Notes: generated by a model from the letters alone, not told the origin. A stretch of 64,000 nucleotides of DNA from an uncultured Flavobacteriaceae bacterium (GCA_943788695.1 CALSRG010000001.1:434001-498000); one strand, 5' to 3'; positions 27,213 to 35,597 are shown, numbered from the stretch's first letter. Numbers and translations: made by a program.

Positions 27213-27306
27213 CTAAACCATAGGCATATCCTCCTCTTTCAATTCAGCTATTTCAAGTCCTCTTAAATAAGTTAGACTTACATTTATAGACGAATGTCCC
27301 ATAGCC
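27213..27306 (-). pseudogene. Tyrosine recombinase 3' remnant R3
   Basis: Last 31 or so codons of the recombinase (HSSINVSLTYLRGLEIAELKEEDMPMV region) on the minus strand. It breaks off at 27306 after CCCATAGCC. The 264-bp stretch to the next gene start contains only this remnant. Confidence 0.75.
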
Positions 27307-27449
27307 TTGAAATCATCGATAAGACAGAGGATGTGAAATAGTGGATATTGTATTGTCCACTAATTTTTTATCACAATAGGAATATTTTCTGTAAATTAGT
27401 TAAAGATTTAACCAAGCCCATCTTGTATTGGGGCTATAAAACTTTAATT

Positions 27450-27998
27450 ATGAAAAAATTTAAGAAAGTTATCGTTTTGATATTCGCTACAGTGTTAGTG
27501 TCAAGTTGTACGCAAAGCATTGACGGTAATTTAGAAAGCGACTACATCGAAACAAGGCAATATATCACCTATTACAAAGGCGCAGTTTATAGTGGTGAAA
27601 TATTTTTTATTTATGAAAACGGTCAGTTAGAGAGCAGAATAAACTACAAAGATGGGAAATTGGATGGATTGGCTGAAAGGTATTGGAAGGATGGTAGTTT
27701 AGATTATAAACAAAACTACAAAGATGGGCAACAAGATGGTTTAAAAGAATGGACCGCTCCGGGTTTTGGTGGACGTATTTTGATAAAATCATACTACAAA
27801 GATAATAGATTGAATGGTGTAGAAGAAACGTATTACGAAGGCGGTCAGTTAATGCAAACTGTAAATTACAAAGATGGGCAAGAAGATGGTTTAATGAAAG
27901 GGTATTATGAAGGGGGCCAGATTCGTGTAGAAAACACCTACAAGGACGGAGTTTTAATTAGTAATAAGTACTATTCTGAAGATGGCCAGATTCAGTAG
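27450..27998 (+). CDS. MORN-variant repeat lipoprotein (YwqK-like), 3' end frameshifted
   Basis: Lipoprotein of 182 residues with lipobox VSSC and about seven repeats of the type YxxGQLxxxxxYKDGxxDG, as in YwqK-type proteins with antiparallel beta repeats. These are sometimes annotated as antitoxins, which is not established here. The chosen ATG (27450) starts the signal peptide MKKFKKVIVLIFATVLV. The last repeat is a DNA duplicate (27915-27963 and 27984-28031) with one base missing, which creates the stop; with the base restored the frame would run to 28042. Confidence 0.75.
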   Translation: MKKFKKVIVLIFATVLVSSCTQSIDGNLESDYIETRQYITYYKGAVYSGEIFFIYENGQLESRINYKDGKLDGLAERYWKDGSLDYKQNYKDGQQDGLKEWTAPGFGGRILIKSYYKDNRLNGVEETYYEGGQLMQTVNYKDGQEDGLMKGYYEGGQIRVENTYKDGVLISNKYYSEDGQIQ

Positions 27999-28071
27999 AA
28001 AACACCTACAAGGACGGAGTTTTAATTAGTATGAAGGTCTAAATAAATTTACACAAACCAATTTAATAAAA

Positions 28072-28473
28072 ATGAAAAAACTACTCTTACTCTCAGCTTT
28101 ATTCATCTTCGCTTGTAGTAGTGATGATAGTTCTGAAGACAGTCCATTACCAACATACACTATAGAAGGTAAATGGCTTATAGAAGGGACTGTTCCAGCT
28201 GGAAACACAATGTATCTCTATGAAGAAGGGGTGCGTTATACTTACTATTGTGTAGAAGGTGATTGTAATGCATTATATAACTCATATGAAGCTAATGATG
28301 GAAATCATATACCAACAACCAATCCTTACACATTTGAAAATAATGTTCTGACTGTTGATTTACATTTTGGTCATGAATTAGTAACCCCTGTTGCTTTTGA
28401 ATGTGATGGAGGTGAAGCATATTTTGAAACGCCTGAATATAGTTTGTTTAGATTAAACTCTGACTGTAACTAA
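28072..28473 (+). CDS. Repeated 133-residue lipoprotein, copy 2
   Basis: Same protein as copy 1, with the same lipobox and four mature-part Cys. It is preceded by the short leader ACAAACCAATTTAATAAAA, also found before copy 4. Its first 57 bp match the FISUMP gene at 24910 exactly. Its stop overlaps recombinase remnant R4. Confidence 0.85.
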   Translation: MKKLLLLSALFIFACSSDDSSEDSPLPTYTIEGKWLIEGTVPAGNTMYLYEEGVRYTYYCVEGDCNALYNSYEANDGNHIPTTNPYTFENNVLTVDLHFGHELVTPVAFECDGGEAYFETPEYSLFRLNSDCN

Positions 28474-28620
28474 ACCATAGGCATATCTTCCTCTTTAAGT
28501 TCAGCTATTTCTAAACCTCTTAAGTAGGTCAGAGACTACATTTATAGATGAATGTCCCATAGCTTTCTGTAGCTTGGTTATTGAACCTGTACGCTTGAAT
28601 ATTTCTATAGCTCCAGAGTG
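28470..28620 (-). pseudogene. Tyrosine recombinase 3' remnant R4
   Basis: As R1 but one base longer (151 bp), which breaks the frame near LTYL. Same abrupt boundary after AGAGTG followed by T6 as R1. Confidence 0.8.
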
Positions 28621-28677
28621 TTTTTTAATTTTTTATAGTTATTTTGGCAATATAAAAATCTAACTAACTAGAACATT

Positions 28678-29208
28678 ATGAATACAAATTTATCATTAGG
28701 AGGAATTATCACTCAAGGAATTAAGCTTGGAATTCTTAACATCATTAGTATTTTTATTGCAACTATATTATGGGCTTTAACAATTTGGATACCATATTTA
28801 AATGTGGGAACTACAATTGGTTTATTGTCAATGCCAATTGGTATTAGTAAAGGGAATATTATGTCGCCAACAGAAATTTTTAACCCTAAGTACAGGCAGT
28901 ATATGGGAGAATATTTTATTTTAATTGGATTAAAAGCACAAGGACTAATACCTGCTATGTTATTTGTAGTTGTGCCATATATTATTTTAAACTTAGCCTG
29001 GTCACAATCAACTTATTTATTACTTGATAAAGGGTTAAATCCGGCAGAGGCTTTAACGTTAAGCAACAAAATTACTTATGGTCACAAAGGAAAAATTTTC
29101 TTTGGAAAGCTAATTTTAACAATTTTATCTTTTGGTTTATTATACCCTTTTTTTATGATGGGAGCTAATGCTTTTATCTACAAATCGCTTTCGAGTGAAA
29201 TAGAATAA
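28678..29208 (+). CDS. Polytopic membrane protein, copy 2
   Basis: Identical to the 176-residue protein at 26232: four hydrophobic segments and the NKITYGHKGKIFFGKL loop. Followed by the same hairpin at 29223-29241 and by a remnant equal to R2 at 29252. Confidence 0.7.
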   Translation: MNTNLSLGGIITQGIKLGILNIISIFIATILWALTIWIPYLNVGTTIGLLSMPIGISKGNIMSPTEIFNPKYRQYMGEYFILIGLKAQGLIPAMLFVVVPYIILNLAWSQSTYLLLDKGLNPAEALTLSNKITYGHKGKIFFGKLILTILSFGLLYPFFMMGANAFIYKSLSSEIE

Positions 29209-29251
29209 CCATCTCACCAGAACCCTTGCATTTAGCAGGGGATTTTATGTT

Positions 29252-29313
29252 TGGCATATCCTCCTCTTTCAGTTCAGTTATTTCTAAGCCTCGTAAATAG
29301 GTTCAGTTTACAT
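29252..29313 (-). pseudogene. Tyrosine recombinase 3' remnant R5
   Basis: Duplicate of R2 within the second unit of the 1.59 kb repeat. Confidence 0.6.
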
Positions 29314-29355
29314 TTCTTATATTTGAAATATAAACCAATTTAAAATATTCTTACG

Positions 29356-29631
29356 CTGAAAAAATCAATAACAAATAAAAACTTGATAGTTGCAAATTTT
29401 GCAATTGTATCTTACTTTATATTGATTTGGCTGATTAACTTTTACAAAATAGATTTTGTATTAATTGGAGTTTTTAGAGAGCTGTTGACAATACCATTTC
29501 TTATAGCACAAATTGTGTTTTTAGTCATCGGAATAAAATTTATAATAAAAAATCAAATAGACACATTGACCATAATTAGTGTTTTATCATTAGCTATTTG
29601 TATGATTATTACAATCGGAAGTTTTTTTTAA
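29356..29631 (+). CDS. Small membrane protein with CTG in place of the start, copy 2
   Basis: Identical to copy 1, including CTG at the expected Met (29356) and the TTG alternative at 29383. See copy 1 for details. Confidence 0.5.
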   Translation: MKKSITNKNLIVANFAIVSYFILIWLINFYKIDFVLIGVFRELLTIPFLIAQIVFLVIGIKFIIKNQIDTLTIISVLSLAICMIITIGSFF

Positions 29632-29658
29632 ATTAGGAATTATGAAATAGCCTACTTA

Positions 29659-30735
29659 CTAAACCATAGGCATATCCTTCCTCTTTCAATTCAGCTATTT
29701 CTAATCCTCTTAAGATAGGTTAAGCTAACATTTAAAGATGAATGCCCCATAGCCTTTTGAAGCTTGGTTAGAGAGCCAGTTCTTTTAAAGATTTCTATAG
29801 CCCCTGAGTGCCTAAAAGAGTAAAGTGTTTGGTCTTGTTCAAGTAGCTTAGAAACCCTCTTAAAACGCCCCCAAATGGTCTTAAAATAGTCTGGATTTAA
29901 TGGTTGCCGTTTTCCTGAAAAGATATTATGATGAGGTTCTCCTTTTACAAGTATATCTCTTAATATAAGTTGGCACAGGTACAATTCTATTTCTTCCTGA
30001 CTTATTGCGCTGCCCAGATAAATGTATGTAGCTTAAGTCGTCACTGAAATCAGACCACTTCAATTCTCTTATCTCTCTATGAGGCCTTAACAGACATCCG
30101 TAAGTTAATAGACAGCATAAATACAGGTTATGATTATACGGCTTTAACTCGCTGAGAATAGCTCCTATCTCTTTATATGGTTTGTGCAATTTCGCTTTTG
30201 TTTTTTTTGCTTTAAAACCCTCCATTGGGTTACTACTCATTCCTAAGCTTCGAGCCTCGTTAATAAGCACATTTAAATGCCTTTTAAGGGTGTTATAAGA
30301 CACGCCTGACACATACTGACTGAGATACGATTTAATGTCCTTAGAAGTGATGTTTTCGCCCTGCAAGTACGGCACGAATCCATTATAAACAAACCTTAAC
30401 ATCTCCTTGTATTTATCAGAGTAGTCCCCGCAAAGTTTAGCGTCCAATGCCATACTTAAATACACTGCGCCTGACTTGTTATAAGCTTTAATAGGCTCTT
30501 CAACACTTAAACCGCTAGTCATAAATTTAAACACCTCTGCAGCTAAAAGTTGTGCTCTCTCATAACGCTTACTTATTGGATAGGAGTTGGGATAGAGGTT
30601 GCAATTAATTTTCTTGCCATTAAACAACCTGTAGCGCTTACTATTTTGGTAAAATACTACATAGTAACGTTGCTTATTGTCAGACTTAATTTTAGGGTAT
30701 TTAACACTCATTTTTGACACACTTTTGACAGACAT
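29659..30735 (-). pseudogene. Tyrosine recombinase (integrase) with two frameshifts
   Basis: The longest recombinase gene in the region. From ATG 30735 (MSVKSVSKMSVKYPKIKSDN) it has an N-terminal SAM-like domain and the catalytic Arg in CLLRPHREIRELKW. The frame then shifts near 29970, where one extra A separates VPVPTYI from LVKGEPHHN. The HxxR region LYSFRHSGA and MGHSS follow; a second shift near 29717 ruins SLTYL-. Full tail (EEDMPMV-stop) ends at 29659. Position 43 bp from the tRNA-Asn copy makes it the integrase of the tRNA-linked element, probably inactive now unless the shifts are sequencing errors. Confidence 0.85.
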
Positions 30736-30777
30736 TTATTTTATCTGTTCTTAAGTATTTAAAAATCAAGTATTTGT

Positions 30778-30837
30778 TTGGTTAGAGCATCTGACTGTTA
30801 ATCAGAGGGTCCTTGGTTCGAGCCCAAGAGGAGGAGC
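30778..30837 (+). repeat. Right attachment site: tRNA-Asn 3' fragment
   Basis: Exact 60-bp copy of 19623-19682. The 5' part of the tRNA (acceptor strand, D arm start) is absent, so this is not a functional tRNA. It separates the integrase start from the leader sequence that follows. Confidence 0.85.
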
Positions 30838-31096
30838 TACTTATAATGATAAAACGGTTATACTTTTATAGTGTAACCGTTTTATCATTATAAGACTTCG
30901 TTCAAACACCCTCAAAGATTAAGAGAAGATCTCCCAGTGATTATAAGACCAGTCCAAAATAGTATTGAAAAAGTTTAACGCTCTTTATAGTCTATTTCAT
31001 TATATTTGAATTAAAATGATAAACGAGAACAAAAGTTCCTGTTATCCGGAAACACAGATCTATAAACAGGCCGTTTGTTCTACATATAACGAGTTG
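30838..31096 (+). repeat. Leader-like repeat, copy D (paralog at 33983-34241)
   Basis: About 260 bp with roughly 80% identity to 33983-34241 by eye. It contains the hairpin, the string GATCTCCCAGTGATTAT, a conserved TATATTTG box (31001-31008), GAACAAAAGTTCC and TATCCGGAAACA. Similarity ends at ACATATAA..GTTG (31093-31096), after which the two copies have unrelated cargo. It holds most of the 435-bp gene-free stretch between the integrase and the next gene. Confidence 0.75.
30841..30893. terminator. Long perfect hairpin, 24-bp arms
   Basis: Arms 30841-30864 and 30870-30893 are complementary with one G-U pair around loop TTTAT. The inner part is the tRNA-Asn type terminator; here the outer part (TTATAATGAT with ATCATTATAA) is also symmetric, so it can work in both directions. 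Confidence 0.75.
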
Positions 31097-31170
31097 TGCA
31101 TAATGCAGAAACCGAATTAAGAAAAAACTTTGCAATACCATTGCATTGAAAATTATCTATCTTTGTGATA

Positions 31171-31488
31171 ATGAAATTTACTACTATCATATTATCATTA
31201 TTAATACTTGCTTTGTCAATGAAACCTTGTTCTGACGGAAATAATGCCGAAGACAAACACCAAGACGAAATAAGTGCTAATCATAATCACCAAAATGATA
31301 GTGATGATACTTGTCCTGTAACTTGTATTTGCAATTGTTGCGGAACATCTATTACTTATCAAGTAATTAAAACTCTTGATTTGGGATTAAAAAACCGAAT
31401 TTCTACAGAAATATTATTTGTTTATCAATCAACATACAGATTTGATTTTCACTCAAATATTTGGCAACCGCCACAATTGATTAGTTAA
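31171..31488 (+). CDS. Small Cys/His-rich secreted protein (DUF6660-like)
   Basis: A 105-residue protein with a hydrophobic N-terminus (MKFTTIILSLLILALSMKPC), then a His/Asp-rich stretch (DKHQDEISANHNHQNDSDD) and a Cys cluster (CPVTCICNCCG). This pattern, just upstream of a TonB-dependent receptor, is like the DUF6660 proteins linked to metal handling in Bacteroidota. Metal binding is likely from composition. A TATCTTTG box ends only 6 bp before the ATG, so a very short leader is possible. The next gene starts 51 bp later. Confidence 0.7.
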   Translation: MKFTTIILSLLILALSMKPCSDGNNAEDKHQDEISANHNHQNDSDDTCPVTCICNCCGTSITYQVIKTLDLGLKNRISTEILFVYQSTYRFDFHSNIWQPPQLIS

Positions 31489-31539
31489 ATTTTAGACTCA
31501 AAGTCAAAAAAATTAAATTAATCAATTTTTACATTTTCA

Positions 31540-33724
31540 ATGAATAAATATATATTGAGCATAATGCTCACAGTTATTACCTGCTTTTCAATAAAAGCAC
31601 AAACATCTTATTTAAAAATAAAAGTAATTTCAGAATCCGAAAACGAGCCTTTATTTGGCGCAACAGTTTATTTTGAGGAGTTAGAAAAAGGAGCAGTAAC
31701 CGATTTTGACGGAATCGCAAATTTCACCGAAATTCCAAACGGAGAACATAATATCATAATTTCTTATTTAGGTTTTGAAACCTTAAAAACGACTATTCAA
31801 ATCCCAAGTAATTCAGACTTAATTTTCAAATTAAAAAGTGGAGGAAACGAATTGGACGAAGTTGTTTTGCAATCTTCAAGAAGTACAAGAACCGTAAAGA
31901 AAATCCCAACAAGAATTGAATTTATTGGAGTTGAGGAATTAGGCGAAAAAGCAATTATGAATTCAACCAATATTTCAATGGTACTTCGAGAAAGTACGGG
32001 AATTCAAATGCAACAAACTTCTTTAAGTAGTGGAAATACCAATATTAGAATTCAAGGTCTTGATGGTCGTTATACACAACTTTTAAGAGACGGATTTCCG
32101 CTTTTTGGTGGTTTTTCGAGTGGTTTGAGTATTCTACAAATCCCACCTTTAGATTTACAACAATTTGAAATCATAAAAGGAAGTTCTTCAACACTTTATG
32201 GTGGTGGAGCAATTGCAGGTTTAATAAATATGGTTTCAAAAACACCTGACGAAGAACCTGCTTTAGACATAATGTTAACGCAAACACAAGCTTTGGGAAG
32301 TACTGCAAACGTATTTTACAGCAAACGGAATGAAAAATTTGGTGTGTCGCTTTATGGTTCAGGTCATTATCAAAAAGCATACGACCCAGAAAATGATGGT
32401 TTTAGTAATTTACCAAAAACAAAATCTATTTCATTTAACCCAAAATTCTTTTATTATCCATCTGACAAAACTACGTTTTGGTTTGGTCTAAACGGAACAT
32501 ACGATGACAGAATTGGTGGAGACATCACCAAAATAGAAAGTGGCGAAAATGGAATCCATCAATATACAGAAGAAAACATATCAAAAAGATTGAGCAGTCA
32601 AGCAGTTTACAAAACTCAAATTGATTCTATTAGTTCATTAAACATTAAAAATAGTGTATCATTTTTCGATAGAAATTTAACGATTCCCGATTTCAATTTT
32701 GATGGTAAACAAACAAACACATTTACGGAAATCACTTATAATAGAGAAACTTCAAAAGTAGATTGGATTTTTGGAGCAAATTTATACACTTCCAACTTTG
32801 ATGAAAATGATACTGCAACTTTGCAACGTGACCAAACCGACATCACTTACGGTTTGTTTGCTAACAATATTTATGACCTTTCCGATAGTTGGATTTTAGA
32901 AACTGGATTGCGAGCAGATTACAATACTGATTTCGGCTATTTTTCCGCTTCCAAGAATTTCTTTGCTTTATAAAAATGATAGCGGATTTTCAAGCAGAAT
33001 TGGTGGTGGTTTAGGCTACAAAATTCCAGATATTTTTACAGAAGAGGCTGAATTTATCAATTTTGAAAATGTAATTGGCATTGATAAATCTTCATTAAAA
33101 GCAGAACGTTCTTATGGTGTAAATCTTGATTTCAATTATCAAACACGTTTATTTGAAACCATTGGTTTTTCCATTAATCAACTTTTTTATGTTACAGCGA
33201 TTAATAACGGATTGTTATTAAATAGTACAAATAACGGTTTGTTTGCATTTGAAAATGCAACTGACGAAATTTTAAGCAAAGGAGCAGAAACAAATATTAA
33301 GTTTACTTATAAAGATTTTAGATGGTTTTTAAATTATGCACTTATAGACACGAAACTGAACTATTTGGCAGGAAATCCACAAAAACCATTGACAGCAAAA
33401 CATAACGCAGGAAGTGTATTAATGTACGAATCTGATAAATGGCGAATTGGTTACGAGACATTTTATACAGGAAAGCAGTTTTTATCAAACGGAACTGAAA
33501 CGACAGATTTTGTCACAATGGGATTATTGTTAATGCGAAACTTTAAATTTGGTAGTGCTTTTGTGAATTTTGAAAATTTCACAGACAGACGACAAAGTAG
33601 GTTTTCGCCTTTGGTTTTACCACCACACGAAAATCCAGAATTTCCAGAAATTTATGCACCAACAGACGGCTTTATTTTTAGCGTAGGAATTATTATTAAA
33701 CCATTTGGTAACGAAGAACATTAA
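31540..33724 (+). pseudogene. TonB-dependent receptor interrupted by a frameshift
   Basis: Outer-membrane receptor: signal peptide (to about 20), carboxypeptidase-like domain (ENEPLFGATVYFEE to YLGFETL), plug domain (SNISMVLRESTGIQMQQTS, YGGGAIAGLINMVSK), and barrel. The first frame stops at 32973 after NFFAL. The second (from 32945, +1) continues as PLPRISLLYKNDSGFSSR and ends PFGNEEH at 33724. Removing one T from the T5 run at 32940-32944 restores GYFPLPRISLLYK, so it is a single-base insertion or a sequencing error. Together about 727 residues. The Cys/His-rich neighbour suggests a metal or metal-chelate substrate. Confidence 0.85.
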
Positions 33725-33729
33725 AAATT

Positions 33730-33870
33730 ATGCAAAAAATAGAACAATTTTTAGACTCAAAAAATATTAGAGTTACAGCAATGCGATTATTGATTTATAA
33801 GTTTCTTGCCGAAAAACAAGTTGCTGTAACATTAAGCGATATAGAAAATGCTTTCGAAAAAGCAGTCTAA
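33730..33870 (+). pseudogene. Truncated Fur-family regulator
   Basis: Begins MQKIEQFLDSKNIRVTAMRL and continues LIYKFLAEKQVAVTLSDIENAFEKA, the N-terminal half of a Fur/Zur winged helix, but stops after 46 residues where family members have DRTTLYR. It starts 5 bp after the receptor stop. The break at about 33866 is a junction: the following sequence has an unrelated frame. Probably the 3' end of the receptor cassette lost its regulator's metal-binding half. Confidence 0.75.
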
Positions 33871-33950
33871 CTTACACTCGTTACTTAAGTATTTTAAAGG
33901 AAGGAGAATTGTATATCGTCCAAGGCGAGTGGATCGTCAAAAGAAGAAAT

Positions 33951-34028
33951 TGTGCTGCAACTTTGAATAATAGGGGGAGCAACATATAATGATAAAACGG
34001 TTATACTTTTATAGTGTAGCCGTTTTTT
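33951..34028 (+). repeat. Terminator-associated repeat, copy E
   Basis: TGTGCTGCAACTTTGAATAA then TAGGGGGAGCAA, followed by a hairpin with T6 (33994-34028). Near-identical to copy B; the hairpin matches that after the tRNA-Asn copy at 30.8 kb. In copies B, C and E the same reading frame gives NNRGS or TNRGS and a stop within one to three codons. Confidence 0.7.
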
Positions 34029-34241
34029 AATTAAAAGACCCCAGTCAAACACCCTCAGTTATTAAGTGGAGATCTCCCAGTGATTATTAGAACATTTTAA
34101 AATAGTTTGAAAAAGGTTAAAGTTTCTTTGTCGTCAGTTTCATTATATTTGAATTAAAATGATAAAAGAGAACAAAAGTTCCTTTTATCCGGAAACATAG
34201 ACCTATAAACAGGAGATTTATTCCACATATAAGGGGAGTTG
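33983..34241 (+). repeat. Leader-like repeat, copy E (paralog at 30838-31096)
   Basis: Second copy of the leader, with TATATTTG at 34144-34151 and the same AACAAAAGTTCC/ATCCGGAAACA stretch. It ends at GTTG (34238-34241), which opens the inverted repeat GTTGGCGGTA. It holds most of the 436-bp gene-free stretch before the hydrolase gene. Confidence 0.75.
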
Positions 34242-34247
34242 GCGGTA
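34238..34247. repeat. Left inverted repeat of the hydrolase cassette
   Basis: GTTGGCGGTA, exactly complementary in reverse to TACCGCCAAC at 35304-35313. The GTTG is the last base string shared with the other leader. Confidence 0.65.
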
Positions 34248-34306
34248 ATTACATTAAACCTTAGATGATTGTAAGAGTCTAAGAAGAAAATTTAAAAGGT
34301 TAATTT

Positions 34307-35299
34307 ATGATGAAACAGATTTTTGCAAGTATACTAATTATGGTGTGTTTGATATCATGTGATAAAGACGATGATAACATAAGTCCACCTGTAATATCTG
34401 CACCAATAGTCAAGTTGAATACTACCTATGAAGTAAATATTACGGAAGATATCACTTACGCTGAAGGACTTAGTCATGATAGTTGGAATAGTGCCAATAA
34501 CTCTGTAATTCCGTTATTAATGGACTCTTATGTTCCAGACAATGATGTACAAAATCGCCCTTTACTAATGTTAATTCATGGTGGTGCATTTGTTGGAGGT
34601 TCTAAACAACAGGTAGCCCTTGTAGACATTGCAAATTATTATGCTTCTAGAGGATTTGTTGTGTTTTCAATCGACTATAGACTTAGGGACCATATGGGAA
34701 CAATTCCACAAGAATGGATTGACGCCATTTCAGGTGGTGCCCCTTCAAATCTCAACCAAATTTATGCAATGTACCCTACTCACAGAGATGCTAAAGCTGC
34801 TTTAAGGTGGATTATAGCTAATGCCGATAATTATCACATTAATACTGATTATATTACTGTTGGTGGTGGTTCAGCAGGAGCAATTACTTCTATTGGGCTT
34901 GGCGCATCAGAATTAGGTGACTATAAAGATGAAATAAGCTTAAGTGAAGATAATACCTTATCAACAACCAATCTTTCTCAAACCTATGAAGTACAAACAA
35001 TTTTAGACTTTTGGGGATCTAATGCATCTGTAGAAATACTGGAGTCAATTCATGGATACCAAAGGTTTGACTCAAATGACCCAGCATTGTTTATAGCTCA
35101 TGGTACAGAAGACCCTACCGTACCTTTTAGTAGTGCGGAAGATTTAAAAACTATATGGGAAACAAATGAAATTGATTTTGTGTATTATCCATTAGAAGGC
35201 AGAGGTCATGGTGCTTGGGGAGCTACTGTGAATGGAAAAAGCTTATCAGATTTATCTTTTGATTTTATAGTGGAGAACCAAAGTTTGAATGTCGAATAA
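34307..35299 (+). CDS. Alpha/beta-hydrolase (esterase) lipoprotein
   Basis: A 330-residue lipoprotein (lipobox ISC, Asp-rich linker) with an esterase fold: oxyanion motif LMLIHGGAFVGG, nucleophile elbow in YITVGGGSAGAITS (Ser), acid in HGTEDPTVPF (Asp), and catalytic His in GRGHGAWG. Similar to BD-FAE/carboxylesterase family enzymes. It is the only gene between the inverted repeats at 34238 and 35304, so it looks like the cargo of a cassette. MM start: 34307 or 34310. Confidence 0.9.
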   Translation: MMKQIFASILIMVCLISCDKDDDNISPPVISAPIVKLNTTYEVNITEDITYAEGLSHDSWNSANNSVIPLLMDSYVPDNDVQNRPLLMLIHGGAFVGGSKQQVALVDIANYYASRGFVVFSIDYRLRDHMGTIPQEWIDAISGGAPSNLNQIYAMYPTHRDAKAALRWIIANADNYHINTDYITVGGGSAGAITSIGLGASELGDYKDEISLSEDNTLSTTNLSQTYEVQTILDFWGSNASVEILESIHGYQRFDSNDPALFIAHGTEDPTVPFSSAEDLKTIWETNEIDFVYYPLEGRGHGAWGATVNGKSLSDLSFDFIVENQSLNVE

Positions 35300-35303
35300 A
35301 AAC

Positions 35304-35366
35304 TACCGCCAACAATGTGTATAGTGCATAGCTACCCTTCGGGATACGCACCATATACAGAACGTT
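35304..35366 (+). repeat. Right boundary of the hydrolase cassette: TACCGCCAAC plus imperfect hairpin
   Basis: TACCGCCAAC (35304-35313), then an imperfect hairpin (35316-35359) with arms TGTGTATAGTGC / GCACCATATACA, a bulged upper part and CCCTTCGGG at the tip, then AACGTT (35361-35366). This starts 4 bp after the hydrolase stop. It could be a recombination site or a terminator; there is no T-run. Confidence 0.6.
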
Positions 35367-35394
35367 ATCCAAATTTTTGGAACCAAGGGATCAT

Positions 35395-35514
35395 CAATCC
35401 TCTTCCTTCAATTCAGCTATCTATAAACCTCTTAAGGTTAAACTTACATATCTTCCTCTTTCAGTTCTGCTATTTCTAAACCTCTTAGGTAGGTTAAACT
35501 TACATTTCTTATAT
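35395..35514 (-). pseudogene. Two tandem tyrosine recombinase tail remnants, R6
   Basis: Minus strand carries two decayed copies of the recombinase C-terminal coding end (35395-35450 and 35451-35514). The second ends in TTACATTTC followed by TTATATTTG, the same junction as at R2/R5. No other gene is seen between 35300 and 35597. Confidence 0.6.
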
Positions 35515-35597
35515 TTGGGTAACTAAATAACTCAATTGTTGGAATAACCCGAAAAGCAACATTAAAACGCAGTAGGTTGACTATAACATCGTACAGT

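Larger units (their letters stand above)
25627..27215 (+). repeat. 1.59 kb direct repeat, unit 1 (unit 2 at 28072-29661)
   Basis: Three proteins (133, 176 and 82 residues) and their spacers recur at an offset of 2445-2446 bp. The encoded proteins are identical, whereas the recombinase remnants between lipoprotein and membrane gene differ at several bases (26040s versus 28485s). The MORN-like gene lies between the units. Confidence 0.9.
28072..29661 (+). repeat. 1.59 kb direct repeat, unit 2 (unit 1 at 25627-27215)
   Basis: Second unit of the lipoprotein, 176-residue and 82-residue gene block; see unit 1. It ends at the stop codon of the longest recombinase gene in the region (29659). Confidence 0.9.

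Noticed and set aside
30778..30837. Second tRNA-Asn gene
   Set aside because: Lacks the 5' acceptor strand and most of the D arm, so it is an attachment copy only.
33951..33982. tRNA or tmRNA 3' end
   Set aside because: No T-arm or acceptor pairing can be formed upstream of GGGGGAGCA, in copies B, C or E.
34238..35366. Canonical integron attC site
   Set aside because: Core sites do not fit RYYYAAC/GTTRRRY and no integron-type integrase is in the window; only the general architecture is similar.
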